Of a stretch of 51,552 nucleotides of DNA, positions 42,051-50,392 are shown in pieces. The position numbers and the translations under genes were made by a program. Within the stretch, counting starts at the first letter, position 1. Each line of letters begins with the position of its first letter. The stretch comes from Candidatus Saccharimonadota bacterium (GTDB taxonomy: Bacteria > Patescibacteriota > Saccharimonadia > Saccharimonadales > Saccharimonadaceae): positions 1 to 51,552 of the forward strand of contig CAJPQG010000005.1 in assembly GCA_905372785.1 (NCBI GenBank), given 5' to 3'. The notes beneath the pieces were generated by a model. That model was not told the DNA's origin. It did no database searches and saw only the letters and a list, made by a program, of their open reading frames with translations.

Positions 42051-42118
42051 GCATTATCGATAACTGATACGTATTATACGGTTATACGTTATTGCAAATA
42101 ACACGAGGGGGATTTTTT
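42051..42118 (+). promoter_or_regulatory. Possible promoter with TATACG repeats, and ribosome-binding site, of the second GH135-like gene
   Basis: TTGCAT, 18 bases, then an ATTATA-like -10 is followed by a second TATACG copy; ACGTAT/ATACGT flank them symmetrically. A strong GAGGGGGA Shine-Dalgarno ends about 6 bases before the ATG at 42119. Confidence 0.4.
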
Positions 42119-43261
42119 ATGAAAAAACGTGTATTTTTTGCTGCGGTGGTGGGCGCAGCTATTATGCTATCTTTGCTGCACACAAACTCAGCGGGGGCTA
42201 TCGCACATTCTCAAAGAGTTATCGTGCCAGCCTATACTCATCCAAAGCCGGCTGGTGAGCCTGATCCGTATTGGTCTACGCTAAACACATTATTTAAAAA
42301 AGACCAAGGCAAAACCGTGCCAATGGCGATCATTAATGTCAATGATGGCCCTGGCGACAAAGCTGACCCAAACTATGCCCGGCAACTAGCAGATAACACC
42401 AATAATGGTATTCGAAATATTGCCTATATTCGCACTGGCAACCACACAAAACCGCTCACTGAAGTAAAAGCCGAGATCACTCGCTGGCTAAGCTTTTACC
42501 GTAATACCATCAGCGGCATCATGCTCGATGAGGCAGTGGCAACGCAACCAGACCAAATCGCCTACCTAAAAGACATTCACGACTACATCCGCAAAACCTA
42601 TCCATATTTTGTTATTATCGCCAACCCAGGCGGCCATATTTCAGATGCTGCAGCACCGTATGCTGATATTTTCGTCACTAGCTCTACTAGTGCCATCCGC
42701 TACCTAGGTGCTGACTATACACCAGCTACCTCGGTTTTTGAGACAAGTGATGACACAATCGAGCGCAATTTCCACATTATCTACGACGCAACACCATCGC
42801 AGTATCCAGCGATTATTAAAAAGTCACGTGAACGTAACGCCGGCTACGTGTTTATCACTAATGCAGCTATGCCTGCACCATTCACTACCCTGCCAAAGGA
42901 GTTCGATCGCGCTATCACTCTCGCCACTGCTGGGTCACCAAACCCTAAAGCTTACGTTTTACCAGGTTCACTAGAAACAAGTCCAAAACCAGCGCCAGCG
43001 CAGCCACAGCAAGATACAAAACCGCAGCAGCACAATCCACAAACTAGTCCAGCATCGCAAAACCAAACTGCAACAGCAACCTCAATATCAAACCAAAAGC
43101 CACGCGCGCAGGAACTAAATCACGACCAGCACAAGCCAAATAGTGACCTAGCCGAAACCGGCAGCAATGCAATCATTTTAGCTGGCGCCATCATAACAAT
43201 GATTGGAATCGGCCTACTTCTCACTGCTTGCAATGCCTATCGTCAACGCAGCCGACGCTAA
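42119..43261 (+). CDS. Wall-anchored spherulin-4/GH135-like protein, second copy, catalytic Glu missing
   Basis: A 380-aa paralogue of the upstream gene: signal peptide (1-29), spherulin-4 domain, Pro/Gln-rich spacer with a longer polar tail, and sorting signal LAETG (344-348) with hydrophobic segment and RQRSRR tail. The Asp-Glu pair is kept (D137, E138), but the third acidic residue is Ser (S189) where the first copy has E191. It may be a binding rather than a cutting protein, or use another residue. Start set at 42119 by its Shine-Dalgarno. Confidence 0.8.
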   Translation: MKKRVFFAAVVGAAIMLSLLHTNSAGAIAHSQRVIVPAYTHPKPAGEPDPYWSTLNTLFKKDQGKTVPMAIINVNDGPGDKADPNYARQLADNTNNGIRNIAYIRTGNHTKPLTEVKAEITRWLSFYRNTISGIMLDEAVATQPDQIAYLKDIHDYIRKTYPYFVIIANPGGHISDAAAPYADIFVTSSTSAIRYLGADYTPATSVFETSDDTIERNFHIIYDATPSQYPAIIKKSRERNAGYVFITNAAMPAPFTTLPKEFDRAITLATAGSPNPKAYVLPGSLETSPKPAPAQPQQDTKPQQHNPQTSPASQNQTATATSISNQKPRAQELNHDQHKPNSDLAETGSNAIILAGAIITMIGIGLLLTACNAYRQRSRR

Positions 43262-43337
43262 CCACAGCTAGCTACTCCACCCCACTACGTGCACTCCCGC
43301 AGCCTGGTGGGGCTACTCTTTATGGACACTACCTGTG

Positions 43338-43352
43338 TGGTATAATAGCAAC
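43338..43352 (+). promoter_or_regulatory. Leaderless extended -10 promoter of rmlB
   Basis: TGG-TATAAT (-10 at 43341-43346) ends 6 bases before the ATG at 43353. Confidence 0.75.
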
Positions 43353-44366
43353 ATGAAAATGCTGATTACAGGTGGTGCGGGATTCATTGGGTCGAATTTC
43401 GTTCACTACACCGTTACACACAAGCCCACTTACGATATTACGGTAATCGACAAGCTCACCTACGCCGGTGACACTGCAAATTTAGCTGGCTTGCCAGAGG
43501 ACAAGGTACATTTTGTACACGGCGATATTTGTGATGCAGAATTGATGGATAAACTTATCGCTGATACTGATATTGTGGTTCATTTTGCAGCAGAAAGCCA
43601 CAATGATAATTCCCTGCGTAACCCATGGCCATTCGTCGAAACAAATGTCATCGGCACCTACACCATCCTAGAGGCAGTGCGTCGCCATGGCAAGCGGCTA
43701 CACCACATTTCAACCGACGAAGTCTTTGGCGACCTCGAGCTAGATGACCCAAACCGCTTCACCGAAACAACACCATACAACCCATCAAGCCCATACAGCT
43801 CTACTAAAGCGAGTAGCGATATGCTGGTGCGCGCCTGGATACGCAGCTTTGGCATTAAGGCTACTATTTCAAACTGTTCAAACAACTACGGCCCACGCCA
43901 ACATATTGAAAAGTTTATTCCTCGCCAAATTACTAACATCCTTAGCGACATCAAACCAAAACTATATGGCACTGGTGAGCAAGTCCGCGACTGGATTCAC
44001 GTAGACGACCACAATGCTGCTGTGCACCTCATCATTGAAAAAGGTACCCTGGGCGAAACCTACATTATTGGTGCTGACAATGACCATGTTAACAACAAGG
44101 CCGTGATTGAACTAATTTGTGAACTGATGGGCAAAGGCAAAGACTGGTACGACCACGTTAATGATCGCCCTGGCCACGACATGCGCTACGCTATGGATAG
44201 CAGCAAACTGCGCAATGAACTTGGCTGGCAACCACAATACACCGACAACCAAACCGGCATGCGCGACGGCCTTTTGCAAACTATCGAGTGGTACAAGGCT
44301 AACACCGACTGGTGGAAAACTCAAAAAGAAGCAGTCGAAGCAGCCTACGCCAAACAAGGACAATAA
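43353..44366 (+). CDS. rmlB: dTDP-glucose 4,6-dehydratase
   Basis: A 337-aa SDR-type enzyme, second step of dTDP-L-rhamnose synthesis. NAD-binding GGAGFIG is at 7-13, the catalytic YxxxK is in YSSTKAS near residue 150, and the signature HFAAESHNDNS is near residue 79. The ATG at 43353 is preferred to one six codons earlier because the -10 box lies between them. It heads a rmlB-rmlC-rmlD run; rmlA is not in the window. Confidence 0.93.
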   Translation: MKMLITGGAGFIGSNFVHYTVTHKPTYDITVIDKLTYAGDTANLAGLPEDKVHFVHGDICDAELMDKLIADTDIVVHFAAESHNDNSLRNPWPFVETNVIGTYTILEAVRRHGKRLHHISTDEVFGDLELDDPNRFTETTPYNPSSPYSSTKASSDMLVRAWIRSFGIKATISNCSNNYGPRQHIEKFIPRQITNILSDIKPKLYGTGEQVRDWIHVDDHNAAVHLIIEKGTLGETYIIGADNDHVNNKAVIELICELMGKGKDWYDHVNDRPGHDMRYAMDSSKLRNELGWQPQYTDNQTGMRDGLLQTIEWYKANTDWWKTQKEAVEAAYAKQGQ

Positions 44367-44389
44367 CTCAGCAAGCGAAAGGAGTCATT

Positions 44390-44956
44390 ATGTTTGACCC
44401 AGCAAATTACAACGAGCTTACCGTTACAGAATCGCCAATCCCTGGTCTATTCGTCATCACCCTACCCGTGCACGGCGATAATCGTGGCTGGTTTAAAGAA
44501 AACTACCAAAAAGAAAAAATGGAAGCACTCGGCCTACCATCGTTTAACATTGTGCAAAATAACATTAGTTTTAATGATAAAGCTGGTGCAACCCGGGGCT
44601 TGCACGCCGAACCATGGAATAAGTTTATTTCGACCGCTAATGGCCGCGTCTTTGGTGCTTGGTGCGACCTACGTAAAGGCCCTACTTTCGGCCAAACGTT
44701 CACTCACGAAATCAACCCAGGCACTGCTATTTACGTGCCAAAAGGCGTTGCAAATGGCTACCAGGCTCTCGATGACAACATCGCCTACACCTACCTTGTC
44801 GACGCCCACTGGTCGCCAGATGCGCAGTATACGTTTGTGAACCTTTTTGACCCTGAGCTTGCAATCGACTGGCCAATCGCCAAAGAGCAAGCAATTCTCT
44901 CACAAAAGGATATCGAGCACCCACCACTCGCTAATGTCACCCCAATGGAGGTATAG
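44390..44956 (+). CDS. rmlC: dTDP-4-dehydrorhamnose 3,5-epimerase
   Basis: A 188-aa cupin epimerase, third step of the pathway. RGLHAEP near residue 66 holds the catalytic His, and TYLVDAHWSP near residue 131 holds the conserved Tyr. The loop reads VPKGVANGYQ, where many homologues have VPxGFAHGF. GGAG lies 5 bases before the ATG. Gap from rmlB is 23 bases. Confidence 0.9.
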   Translation: MFDPANYNELTVTESPIPGLFVITLPVHGDNRGWFKENYQKEKMEALGLPSFNIVQNNISFNDKAGATRGLHAEPWNKFISTANGRVFGAWCDLRKGPTFGQTFTHEINPGTAIYVPKGVANGYQALDDNIAYTYLVDAHWSPDAQYTFVNLFDPELAIDWPIAKEQAILSQKDIEHPPLANVTPMEV

Positions 44957-44958
44957 TA

Positions 44959-45819
44959 ATGGACGATAGCACATTCTTTATTATTGGTGCCAACGGCCAA
45001 TTAGGTACTGCACTGCGCCAGCAATACCCACGGGCACGTTTTGCTGACCGCATAGAACTTGATATTGCCGACCCAACTTCAGTGCAAAACTTCGACTGGT
45101 CTGGTATCACCACAATCTTAAATGCTGCTGCCTACACCAATGTAGACGGTGCTGAAACTGCAGACGGGCGCGTTGCAAGCTGGCAAATTAATGCTGAGGC
45201 AGTTGCTAACCTAGCAGCCATCTGCCGCCAAAAAGACATAACACTAGTTCATATTTCGAGCGACTATGTGTTTGACGGTACAATCGAAGGCCCGCACACT
45301 GAAGATGAACCATTTAGCCCATTAAGCGTTTATGGCCAAAGCAAGGCCGCTGGAGACCTGCTAGCAGCCACCGTACCAAAACATTACATCTTGCGCACTA
45401 CCTGGGTTATTGGCGAAGGTAAAAACTTTGTTGGCATCATGCTTGGTTTAGCTGAAAAACACATCGAGCCAACTGTTGTTGCAGACCAGATCGGCCGCCT
45501 CACCTTCACAAGTGAACTGGTGCGTGCCATCGATCACCTGCTTCGTAGCAACGCTGCTTATGGCACCTATAATGTCACCAACGATGGCCCGTTGGTAAGT
45601 TGGGCTGACATTGCTCGACGCGTCTTCTCGGTAGCCGGTTACACAAATCTCACCGTTACCGACACCACAACAGCAGAATACTTTGCTGGCAAAGAAGGTA
45701 TTGCACCACGCCCGCTAAACTCAAATATGAGCCTTGCTAAGCTGCACGCAACTGGCTTCCAAAGCCGAGATTGGCAGGACGACCTAGAACGCTACATCGC
45801 GCATTATACGGCTAATTAA
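44959..45819 (+). CDS. rmlD: dTDP-4-dehydrorhamnose reductase
   Basis: A 286-aa SDR-type enzyme, last step to dTDP-L-rhamnose. GANGQLG near residue 9 binds the cofactor; the catalytic YxxxK is YGQSK near residue 124, and SSDYVFDG near residue 97 is typical. GGAGG, inside the end of rmlC, lies 7 bases before the ATG; the gap is two bases, so translation is coupled. Confidence 0.93.
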   Translation: MDDSTFFIIGANGQLGTALRQQYPRARFADRIELDIADPTSVQNFDWSGITTILNAAAYTNVDGAETADGRVASWQINAEAVANLAAICRQKDITLVHISSDYVFDGTIEGPHTEDEPFSPLSVYGQSKAAGDLLAATVPKHYILRTTWVIGEGKNFVGIMLGLAEKHIEPTVVADQIGRLTFTSELVRAIDHLLRSNAAYGTYNVTNDGPLVSWADIARRVFSVAGYTNLTVTDTTTAEYFAGKEGIAPRPLNSNMSLAKLHATGFQSRDWQDDLERYIAHYTAN

Positions 45820-45837
45820 TTGTTTAAAGTTAAAGCA

Positions 45838-45866
45838 AAACCCCACATATACTCTATGTGGGGTTT
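45838..45866. terminator. Intrinsic terminator after rmlD
   Basis: A 12-bp stem, AAACCCCACATA/TATGTGGGGTTT, with loop TACTC and a following T-run on the plus strand. It sits between convergent genes and could also stop the cytidylyltransferase-like gene on the minus strand. Confidence 0.9.
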
Positions 45867-45881
45867 ATTTTTTCTGCTTAC

Positions 45882-46319
45882 TTACGCTTCTTCGCCGCTG
45901 GCTTGGTTAATACGAGTCGATGAGTCTGCCTTTTCGCTACCACCAACACCATACTTCATGGTGATATTGTGCCGCTCACACACTTCACGCTCTGGCACAA
46001 CTTCTGGTGCGCTACGGTCGCCACCGTTCGCAAAAATTAGCTCATCACCAGGGTACTGCCCCGCAATCATATCAAGCGTCTTAATAACGGTTGGGTCTTC
46101 ATCGATCGCCAATACCGTTTGGTCCACCTGCTTCAATGAACGAAGTAGACGCAATCGATTTGCCTCATCTAGGATAATTTTACCCTTCTTCAGCATTTGC
46201 TGCACATCGTTGTTAACGATAACAATAACCTTATCGCCCAACTCTGCCGCTGCTTCAATCATATCTAAATGACCACCATGAAGCGGGTTAAAATAACCAC
46301 TCACAATTACTATTTTCAT
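45882..46319 (-). CDS. Cytidylyltransferase-like nucleotidyltransferase, 145 aa
   Basis: An HxGH-class enzyme: NPLHGGHLDMI near residues 11-21 carries the H-G-G-H nucleotide-binding motif (His14, His17), and the C-terminal STRIN matches the second conserved region (ISSTxI type). Resembles RfaE C-domain or glycerol-3-phosphate cytidylyltransferase. GAGGAGG lies 6 bases before the ATG, with TGG-TATACT further upstream. The activated substrate is not known; a surface sugar or polyol is plausible from the neighbours. Confidence 0.85.
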   Translation of the reverse strand: MKIVIVSGYFNPLHGGHLDMIEAAAELGDKVIVIVNNDVQQMLKKGKIILDEANRLRLLRSLKQVDQTVLAIDEDPTVIKTLDMIAGQYPGDELIFANGGDRSAPEVVPEREVCERHNITMKYGVGGSEKADSSTRINQASGEEA

Positions 46320-46426
46320 ATAAACCTCCTCATTATTGGGATGTAATTAGCTCTAGTATACCACGAGTCACTGTAATGTAAGCCATCTTATAAAAAGCCT
46401 TGCGTGCACGCTCGTTACGTGGAAAA

Positions 46427-46455
46427 CCCCTTGTCACACGCCGTGCAACAAGGGG
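46427..46455 (-). terminator. Intrinsic terminator of the 354-aa gene
   Basis: CCCCTTGT/ACAAGGGG (8 bp) with an inner CACG/CGTG stem, followed on the minus strand by TTTTCC, 13 bases past the stop. Confidence 0.8.
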
Positions 46456-46467
46456 GCTCCTCTCGGT

Positions 46468-47532
46468 TTATGCAGAAACAGTGGGAATACCCTGAGTCGG
46501 GTTCTTATCCACAGATTCAGACCGATCTTGCGTGCGCTCGACGGGTGGTTCAGACACGGTACAAGCATTCGACGAAGAATGCCCTCCTGTGGCAGTAGCT
46601 GCCGCAGAATCAGAATCAACCGGAGCCGTCACAGTGTCACACTGATCGATAACCGACGGTGACATGGTATGATCACTACCATTAGTGATATTCCATTCAG
46701 ACCATACAGAGTACAATTTCTCCATTTCAGCAATAAGGCTATACCACATCTTGCAAAGCTCCTGCCGCCGAAGTAACTCATCACTCCAGCCAGCACACGC
46801 TTCTACAGCTTGCTGCTGTAAACTTTGCGCCGTACAAAGGTTTTCGCGTGCAGCCGGCAAACGAAGCTCAGCCTCTTTAGCATTATTCTTGCTATTCTTT
46901 GCGGTCTTGACCGCTTTCTTGTACAGACGGCGCGGCCTCTTTAGAGGATTATACTCCTCCCTACGAAGCTGCTTCGTATGTTCAATCTGCTCTTCGTAGT
47001 ATTCTGCATTTGCTTTATCGCTCTGGGCACGCTTGTTTAACAAGTTCATGGTAGCAATGTATTTATCCTCGCCCCTGTCAAACACCTCAACAGTCGACCT
47101 TACGGCATCCCGTTTCTTGCGAAGCGCTTCTTCTTGGCGCAAGTGCTCTTCATGAAGACTCAAGTTGTTCTCATAGTTAGAAACGGCCTTTTCGGCCTCC
47201 CGAACGTTCTTTTCAGCAATTTGCACTAGCTCGTTAGCCTCAGTACAAGATGATTCAGCAGCCTGGCTAGCAGCCACCGCTTTTTCATGCTGCACTTTTA
47301 GTTCGGTGAGTAGCTCTTGCCACTCCTCCTTACTCTGGGGAAACAACAAATTTTTGACGATATCCCGGGAATGAATATCCCTAAAACCTCGCACTAAATG
47401 CACAAACTTTAGCACATTAGAAGCATTCGCTAAAATAAGCGCTACACTCGAGAAAACACCCATTGATTGGGCCAACTGGAGTAGCTGATACTGAACCTTG
47501 ACGCTAGTATCTTTTCCTGTTGGCATGCTCAT
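46468..47532 (-). CDS. Hypothetical long coiled-coil protein, 354 aa
   Basis: Residues about 25-48 are moderately hydrophobic and could be a membrane-associating helix. Residues about 65-265 are nearly unbroken charged helix with Ala, Glu, Lys, Gln and Arg in heptad-like order, and the last 75 residues are Ser/Thr/Asp/Pro-rich and probably disordered. No known family. The ATG at 47532 has AGGTGAT upstream. It is a single-gene unit with a 5'-terminal hairpin leader. Confidence 0.65.
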   Translation of the reverse strand: MSMPTGKDTSVKVQYQLLQLAQSMGVFSSVALILANASNVLKFVHLVRGFRDIHSRDIVKNLLFPQSKEEWQELLTELKVQHEKAVAASQAAESSCTEANELVQIAEKNVREAEKAVSNYENNLSLHEEHLRQEEALRKKRDAVRSTVEVFDRGEDKYIATMNLLNKRAQSDKANAEYYEEQIEHTKQLRREEYNPLKRPRRLYKKAVKTAKNSKNNAKEAELRLPAARENLCTAQSLQQQAVEACAGWSDELLRRQELCKMWYSLIAEMEKLYSVWSEWNITNGSDHTMSPSVIDQCDTVTAPVDSDSAAATATGGHSSSNACTVSEPPVERTQDRSESVDKNPTQGIPTVSA

Positions 47533-47561
47533 ACCATCACCTATCTTTCATTTGTCAAAGG

Positions 47562-47600
47562 AGCTGCCACACGTGACTCGTGTAGCTATCTTTTATTATA
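47562..47600 (-). promoter_or_regulatory. Promoter and 5'-terminal hairpin of the 354-aa gene
   Basis: TATAAT (47600-47595) predicts a start near 47588. The hairpin AGCT-ACACG/CGTGT-AGCT (47562-47573 and 47579-47587, three unpaired bases) begins at that base. No clear -35 was defined. Confidence 0.65.
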
Positions 47601-47822
47601 CCCTTTGCATAACCTATCAAACAATAAACCAGCCTATTTTACAGCGCCCTGTTAGTCCTATGTATTGCACCATTCTCCGGGGTAATTGCACCTCATACGT
47701 ACAATGGGTAATCTATTATAATTTTTACATCAACCATAGGTTTAACAGCTTATTTTTGCTATAGCTGTTCATATATTTTATACAACATTACCTAAATTTA
47801 CCCTGCCATAGAAAGGCAAAAA
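47601..47822. other. Intergenic stretch without a supported gene
   Basis: No convincing coding frame. It holds two copies of ATTGCACC (about 47665 and 47685), an AACAGCT/AGCTGTT inverted repeat near 47745, and a TATAAT-like box on the plus strand near 47715. I see no clear function. Confidence 0.35.
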
Positions 47823-47872
47823 CCCTTACTGTACACTACAGTAAGGGCCATTGCTCCGGAAGATTTAGGTAA
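47788..47872 (-). terminator. Terminator of the 277-aa gene inside a 10-bp inverted repeat
   Basis: The terminator stem CCCTTACTGTA/TACAGTAAGGG (47823-47833 and 47837-47847, 11 bp, loop of three) is followed by TTTTTGCC on the minus strand. It is enclosed by TTACCTAAAT (47788-47797) and ATTTAGGTAA (47863-47872), a perfect 10-bp inverted repeat. Confidence 0.85.
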
Positions 47873-47930
47873 AGAGAGACTCGCGTATATGTCATGATTT
47901 ACCATTCTCTACTATGTAGGGCGCAGCTGT

Positions 47931-48764
47931 CTACGCCGCTACTTTTTCTCGATGTCGAGGTTCTAATGCTACAGACTGTTGCTCGATAGACTGAGAAGCC
48001 TGCTGATTTTTGCTGCGAATAGCCTGCTGAACAAGCCATTGAGACGGCAGATCAGTAAAGTTCTGCGGACCATGAGCTTCGCCAGGCTTGCGATCATATA
48101 GTACTTTACCGCTTGCTGGACTAATAATTTGGTGCCCGTGGCCTTCTGGAGACCAGTCTATATCTGCTGAACCATCTCCGCCTACAAATATATGCATAAG
48201 ATGCATATTACGGTCGTACCTGAACTCTGCACTTAAGCCATTTGAAAAATTAGCCTTTTCCAAAAGATCCCCGCGCACATCAGAATACTTTTGCATCACT
48301 GTCGTAAAGCCATTACCGTACTTATCAAGCATCTCTTGATCTGCATGTGTAATAAGAAAGCAGAGATCCTCATATAGCTGTTCTTGGTATCGCTTATGAT
48401 ATGGCTCTACCTTGTACTTGTTACGCTTACGTTTTTTGTGTGCTTTTGGCACATTACGCAGCGAAACACGCAAAGGTTTAGACCCTGGCGGCCTCTTGCT
48501 ATTGCGATAATTAGCCCGGTTCACCTTGATCTGTTGGCGTTTCTCTTCTTCATCAACACAGTTTTCACTGCGCTGAAGCTCCATTAAGGAACACTCTTTA
48601 AGGTGTGTGCAATACCGCTGAAAGTACCGTCGAATATCGACGACAAACATATCGGTAAGCTCAGGTATACTATCGCTGTAGCCAGTAATGAGCCAATACA
48701 AGAAATCAGCCATAGTAGGAAGCTTCGGCGAAGCTTCCGGGTCATGGCTTACTGCTGTCATCAT
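47931..48764 (-). CDS. Hypothetical soluble protein, about 277 aa
   Basis: The middle (about residues 75-125) is highly basic (KAHKKRKRNKYKVEP), like a nucleic-acid-binding segment. The C-terminal part has a small beta-rich region (MHIFVGGDGSADIDW) and a Gln/Ser-rich tail. No family recognised. An AGGTGA precedes two adjacent ATGs (48764, 48761) and an upstream GTG (48770); I use 48764. Single-gene unit. Confidence 0.65.
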   Translation of the reverse strand: MMTAVSHDPEASPKLPTMADFLYWLITGYSDSIPELTDMFVVDIRRYFQRYCTHLKECSLMELQRSENCVDEEEKRQQIKVNRANYRNSKRPPGSKPLRVSLRNVPKAHKKRKRNKYKVEPYHKRYQEQLYEDLCFLITHADQEMLDKYGNGFTTVMQKYSDVRGDLLEKANFSNGLSAEFRYDRNMHLMHIFVGGDGSADIDWSPEGHGHQIISPASGKVLYDRKPGEAHGPQNFTDLPSQWLVQQAIRSKNQQASQSIEQQSVALEPRHREKVAA

Positions 48765-48797
48765 CTTCACCTAACTCTCTATTTCTCAAGGAACAAT

Positions 48798-48859
48798 GTC
48801 ATATATCTGCGACCGAGCAATAGTGCTGATCATGCAGTATATATGACGTCATTATACCA
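48798..48859 (-). promoter_or_regulatory. Promoter and 5'-terminal stem-loop of the 277-aa gene
   Basis: TGG-TATAAT on the minus strand (-10 at 48856-48851) predicts a start at 48845-48844. GTCATATAT/ATATATGAC (48798-48806 and 48839-48847, 9 bp) begins at this base and encloses an AGCA/TGCT hairpin. Confidence 0.7.
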
Positions 48860-48916
48860 CTAGGCGGTATTGTCATATAGCATCTATACCATTTTTTTGC
48901 GTATTTAGCGATAACA

Positions 48917-50392
48917 TTACCGGTAATAACCACTGATAATAGCGATCATAACTAGGCTAGTTACCATTGTGCTAATAACAATAAATGCCTTGACTTGGGT
49001 GTGTCGTGAAGATGATATACTTCGCACTAGCAGCAGTACACCTGCGGCTGCATACAATAGTACCGGAATAAAGTAACGCCCTTGCACACCCTGGATATTA
49101 CCGCTACCAATTGGGTTAAAGATAAGATACATCAACACGTAGGTGCCGACGCACGTAGCAATGGCTAGGCCCCACAGGAAAGCAGCGAGCACCTTGCGGC
49201 GACGGCGAGATAGCGGCACGGCAGCGTCATCTGGCTGACGCACAAAGGCTGCCAGGCCTAGCGATACATAAGCAAGCGCAACCGCCCAGGGTGGGAACGT
49301 CACTTGCCAGTCGGTATAACCTAATCGCCCAATCATACCACGCTGCACATCGCGGTCGTTGTATAGCAATGTATTAGCCAGAAAATCACGCGTAAAGGCT
49401 GGTAAATGGCCCGCAATGTACTGCAGCTGCCTCTTTGATGAAATCGTCTTCTGCGTTGCTTCATCAAAAAACAGTGCCTGACTATGCTCAATGGCATCAT
49501 GATTCACACGTGACCAAGCCATGTATGACCCACCCGCAACAAGTCCCGCAACTAAAATAGGAATCAACGCCAAGGCAGTACGCCCCCGAATCCGACGACT
49601 TTTAACGCTCTTTACAAACCATAGTGCGCCAAAGGCTCCCAGAATAAGCGGCAAATACACAACCTTACCCAGCGCAATAACGGTGCTGGCTATAATGAGT
49701 AGCGTAATCTCCCCTGCCGACCACTGCATGGTACGACGCACCAGTATATTCATAAACAATGTAAACGCCACGATGGTGGCTAGCAGCGTTGGCGTATCGG
49801 CTGATAGCGACATAGCCTGAAACAGAACCATCGGCAGCAATAGCACAACAAAAACAATGTAAGCACCTCGTTTGATGGTTTTCAGAGCCCAGTAGCCCAC
49901 AACAATAAACAGCAGGTAGTTCATGATGCGGCCAAGCAAAATGAGCCACACCATTGGTAGCTGCAGCAGCAGCGCCAGTTTTATACCCAAAGCCTGTGGC
50001 AAATACACAACAGGCGAATATACAGCGGCACCATTATATAGTACCTGTACTTTTTGGCGTTCGTCTGGGCGCTGACCCGCTAGTGGGCCGCCAAATAGCT
50101 GGTATTCATTGCCCTGGCGCGCCGTCGGGTCTTGAAAGGCATTTTGCTTATTGCCATACACATACTCCGCCAGGTTTTTAGGAATAATTGCACCATATTT
50201 TTTATCAGCCTGACGATCTGTCTTCCAGTTCCCCTGTGCAACTTCATACGCTCGGAAAAAATGGCTCTCTTCATCTACTACTGTCATCGGTGGGTTTAGC
50301 ACCGCCAAAGCCGCACCAATTACAAGTGCTAGTACTATAAATAACCGTGAAAGCGGCACCTGCGTGAGCCGCTGCAAAACTCCCTTCATCAT
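48917..50392 (-). CDS. DUF2142 multi-pass membrane protein, 491 aa
   Basis: About 11-12 helices and a large outside loop between helices 1 and 2 starting with VVDEESHFFRAYEVAQG, where the DE-x2-HF pattern marks DUF2142. Members look like GT-C-type glycosyltransferases or polymerases of surface polysaccharides. I chose the ATG at 50392 because TATACT (50404-50399) ends 6 bases before it; the longer frame would run through the promoter. Near the rhamnose genes, but on the other strand. Confidence 0.85.
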   Translation of the reverse strand: MMKGVLQRLTQVPLSRLFIVLALVIGAALAVLNPPMTVVDEESHFFRAYEVAQGNWKTDRQADKKYGAIIPKNLAEYVYGNKQNAFQDPTARQGNEYQLFGGPLAGQRPDERQKVQVLYNGAAVYSPVVYLPQALGIKLALLLQLPMVWLILLGRIMNYLLFIVVGYWALKTIKRGAYIVFVVLLLPMVLFQAMSLSADTPTLLATIVAFTLFMNILVRRTMQWSAGEITLLIIASTVIALGKVVYLPLILGAFGALWFVKSVKSRRIRGRTALALIPILVAGLVAGGSYMAWSRVNHDAIEHSQALFFDEATQKTISSKRQLQYIAGHLPAFTRDFLANTLLYNDRDVQRGMIGRLGYTDWQVTFPPWAVALAYVSLGLAAFVRQPDDAAVPLSRRRRKVLAAFLWGLAIATCVGTYVLMYLIFNPIGSGNIQGVQGRYFIPVLLYAAAGVLLLVRSISSSRHTQVKAFIVISTMVTSLVMIAIISGYYR

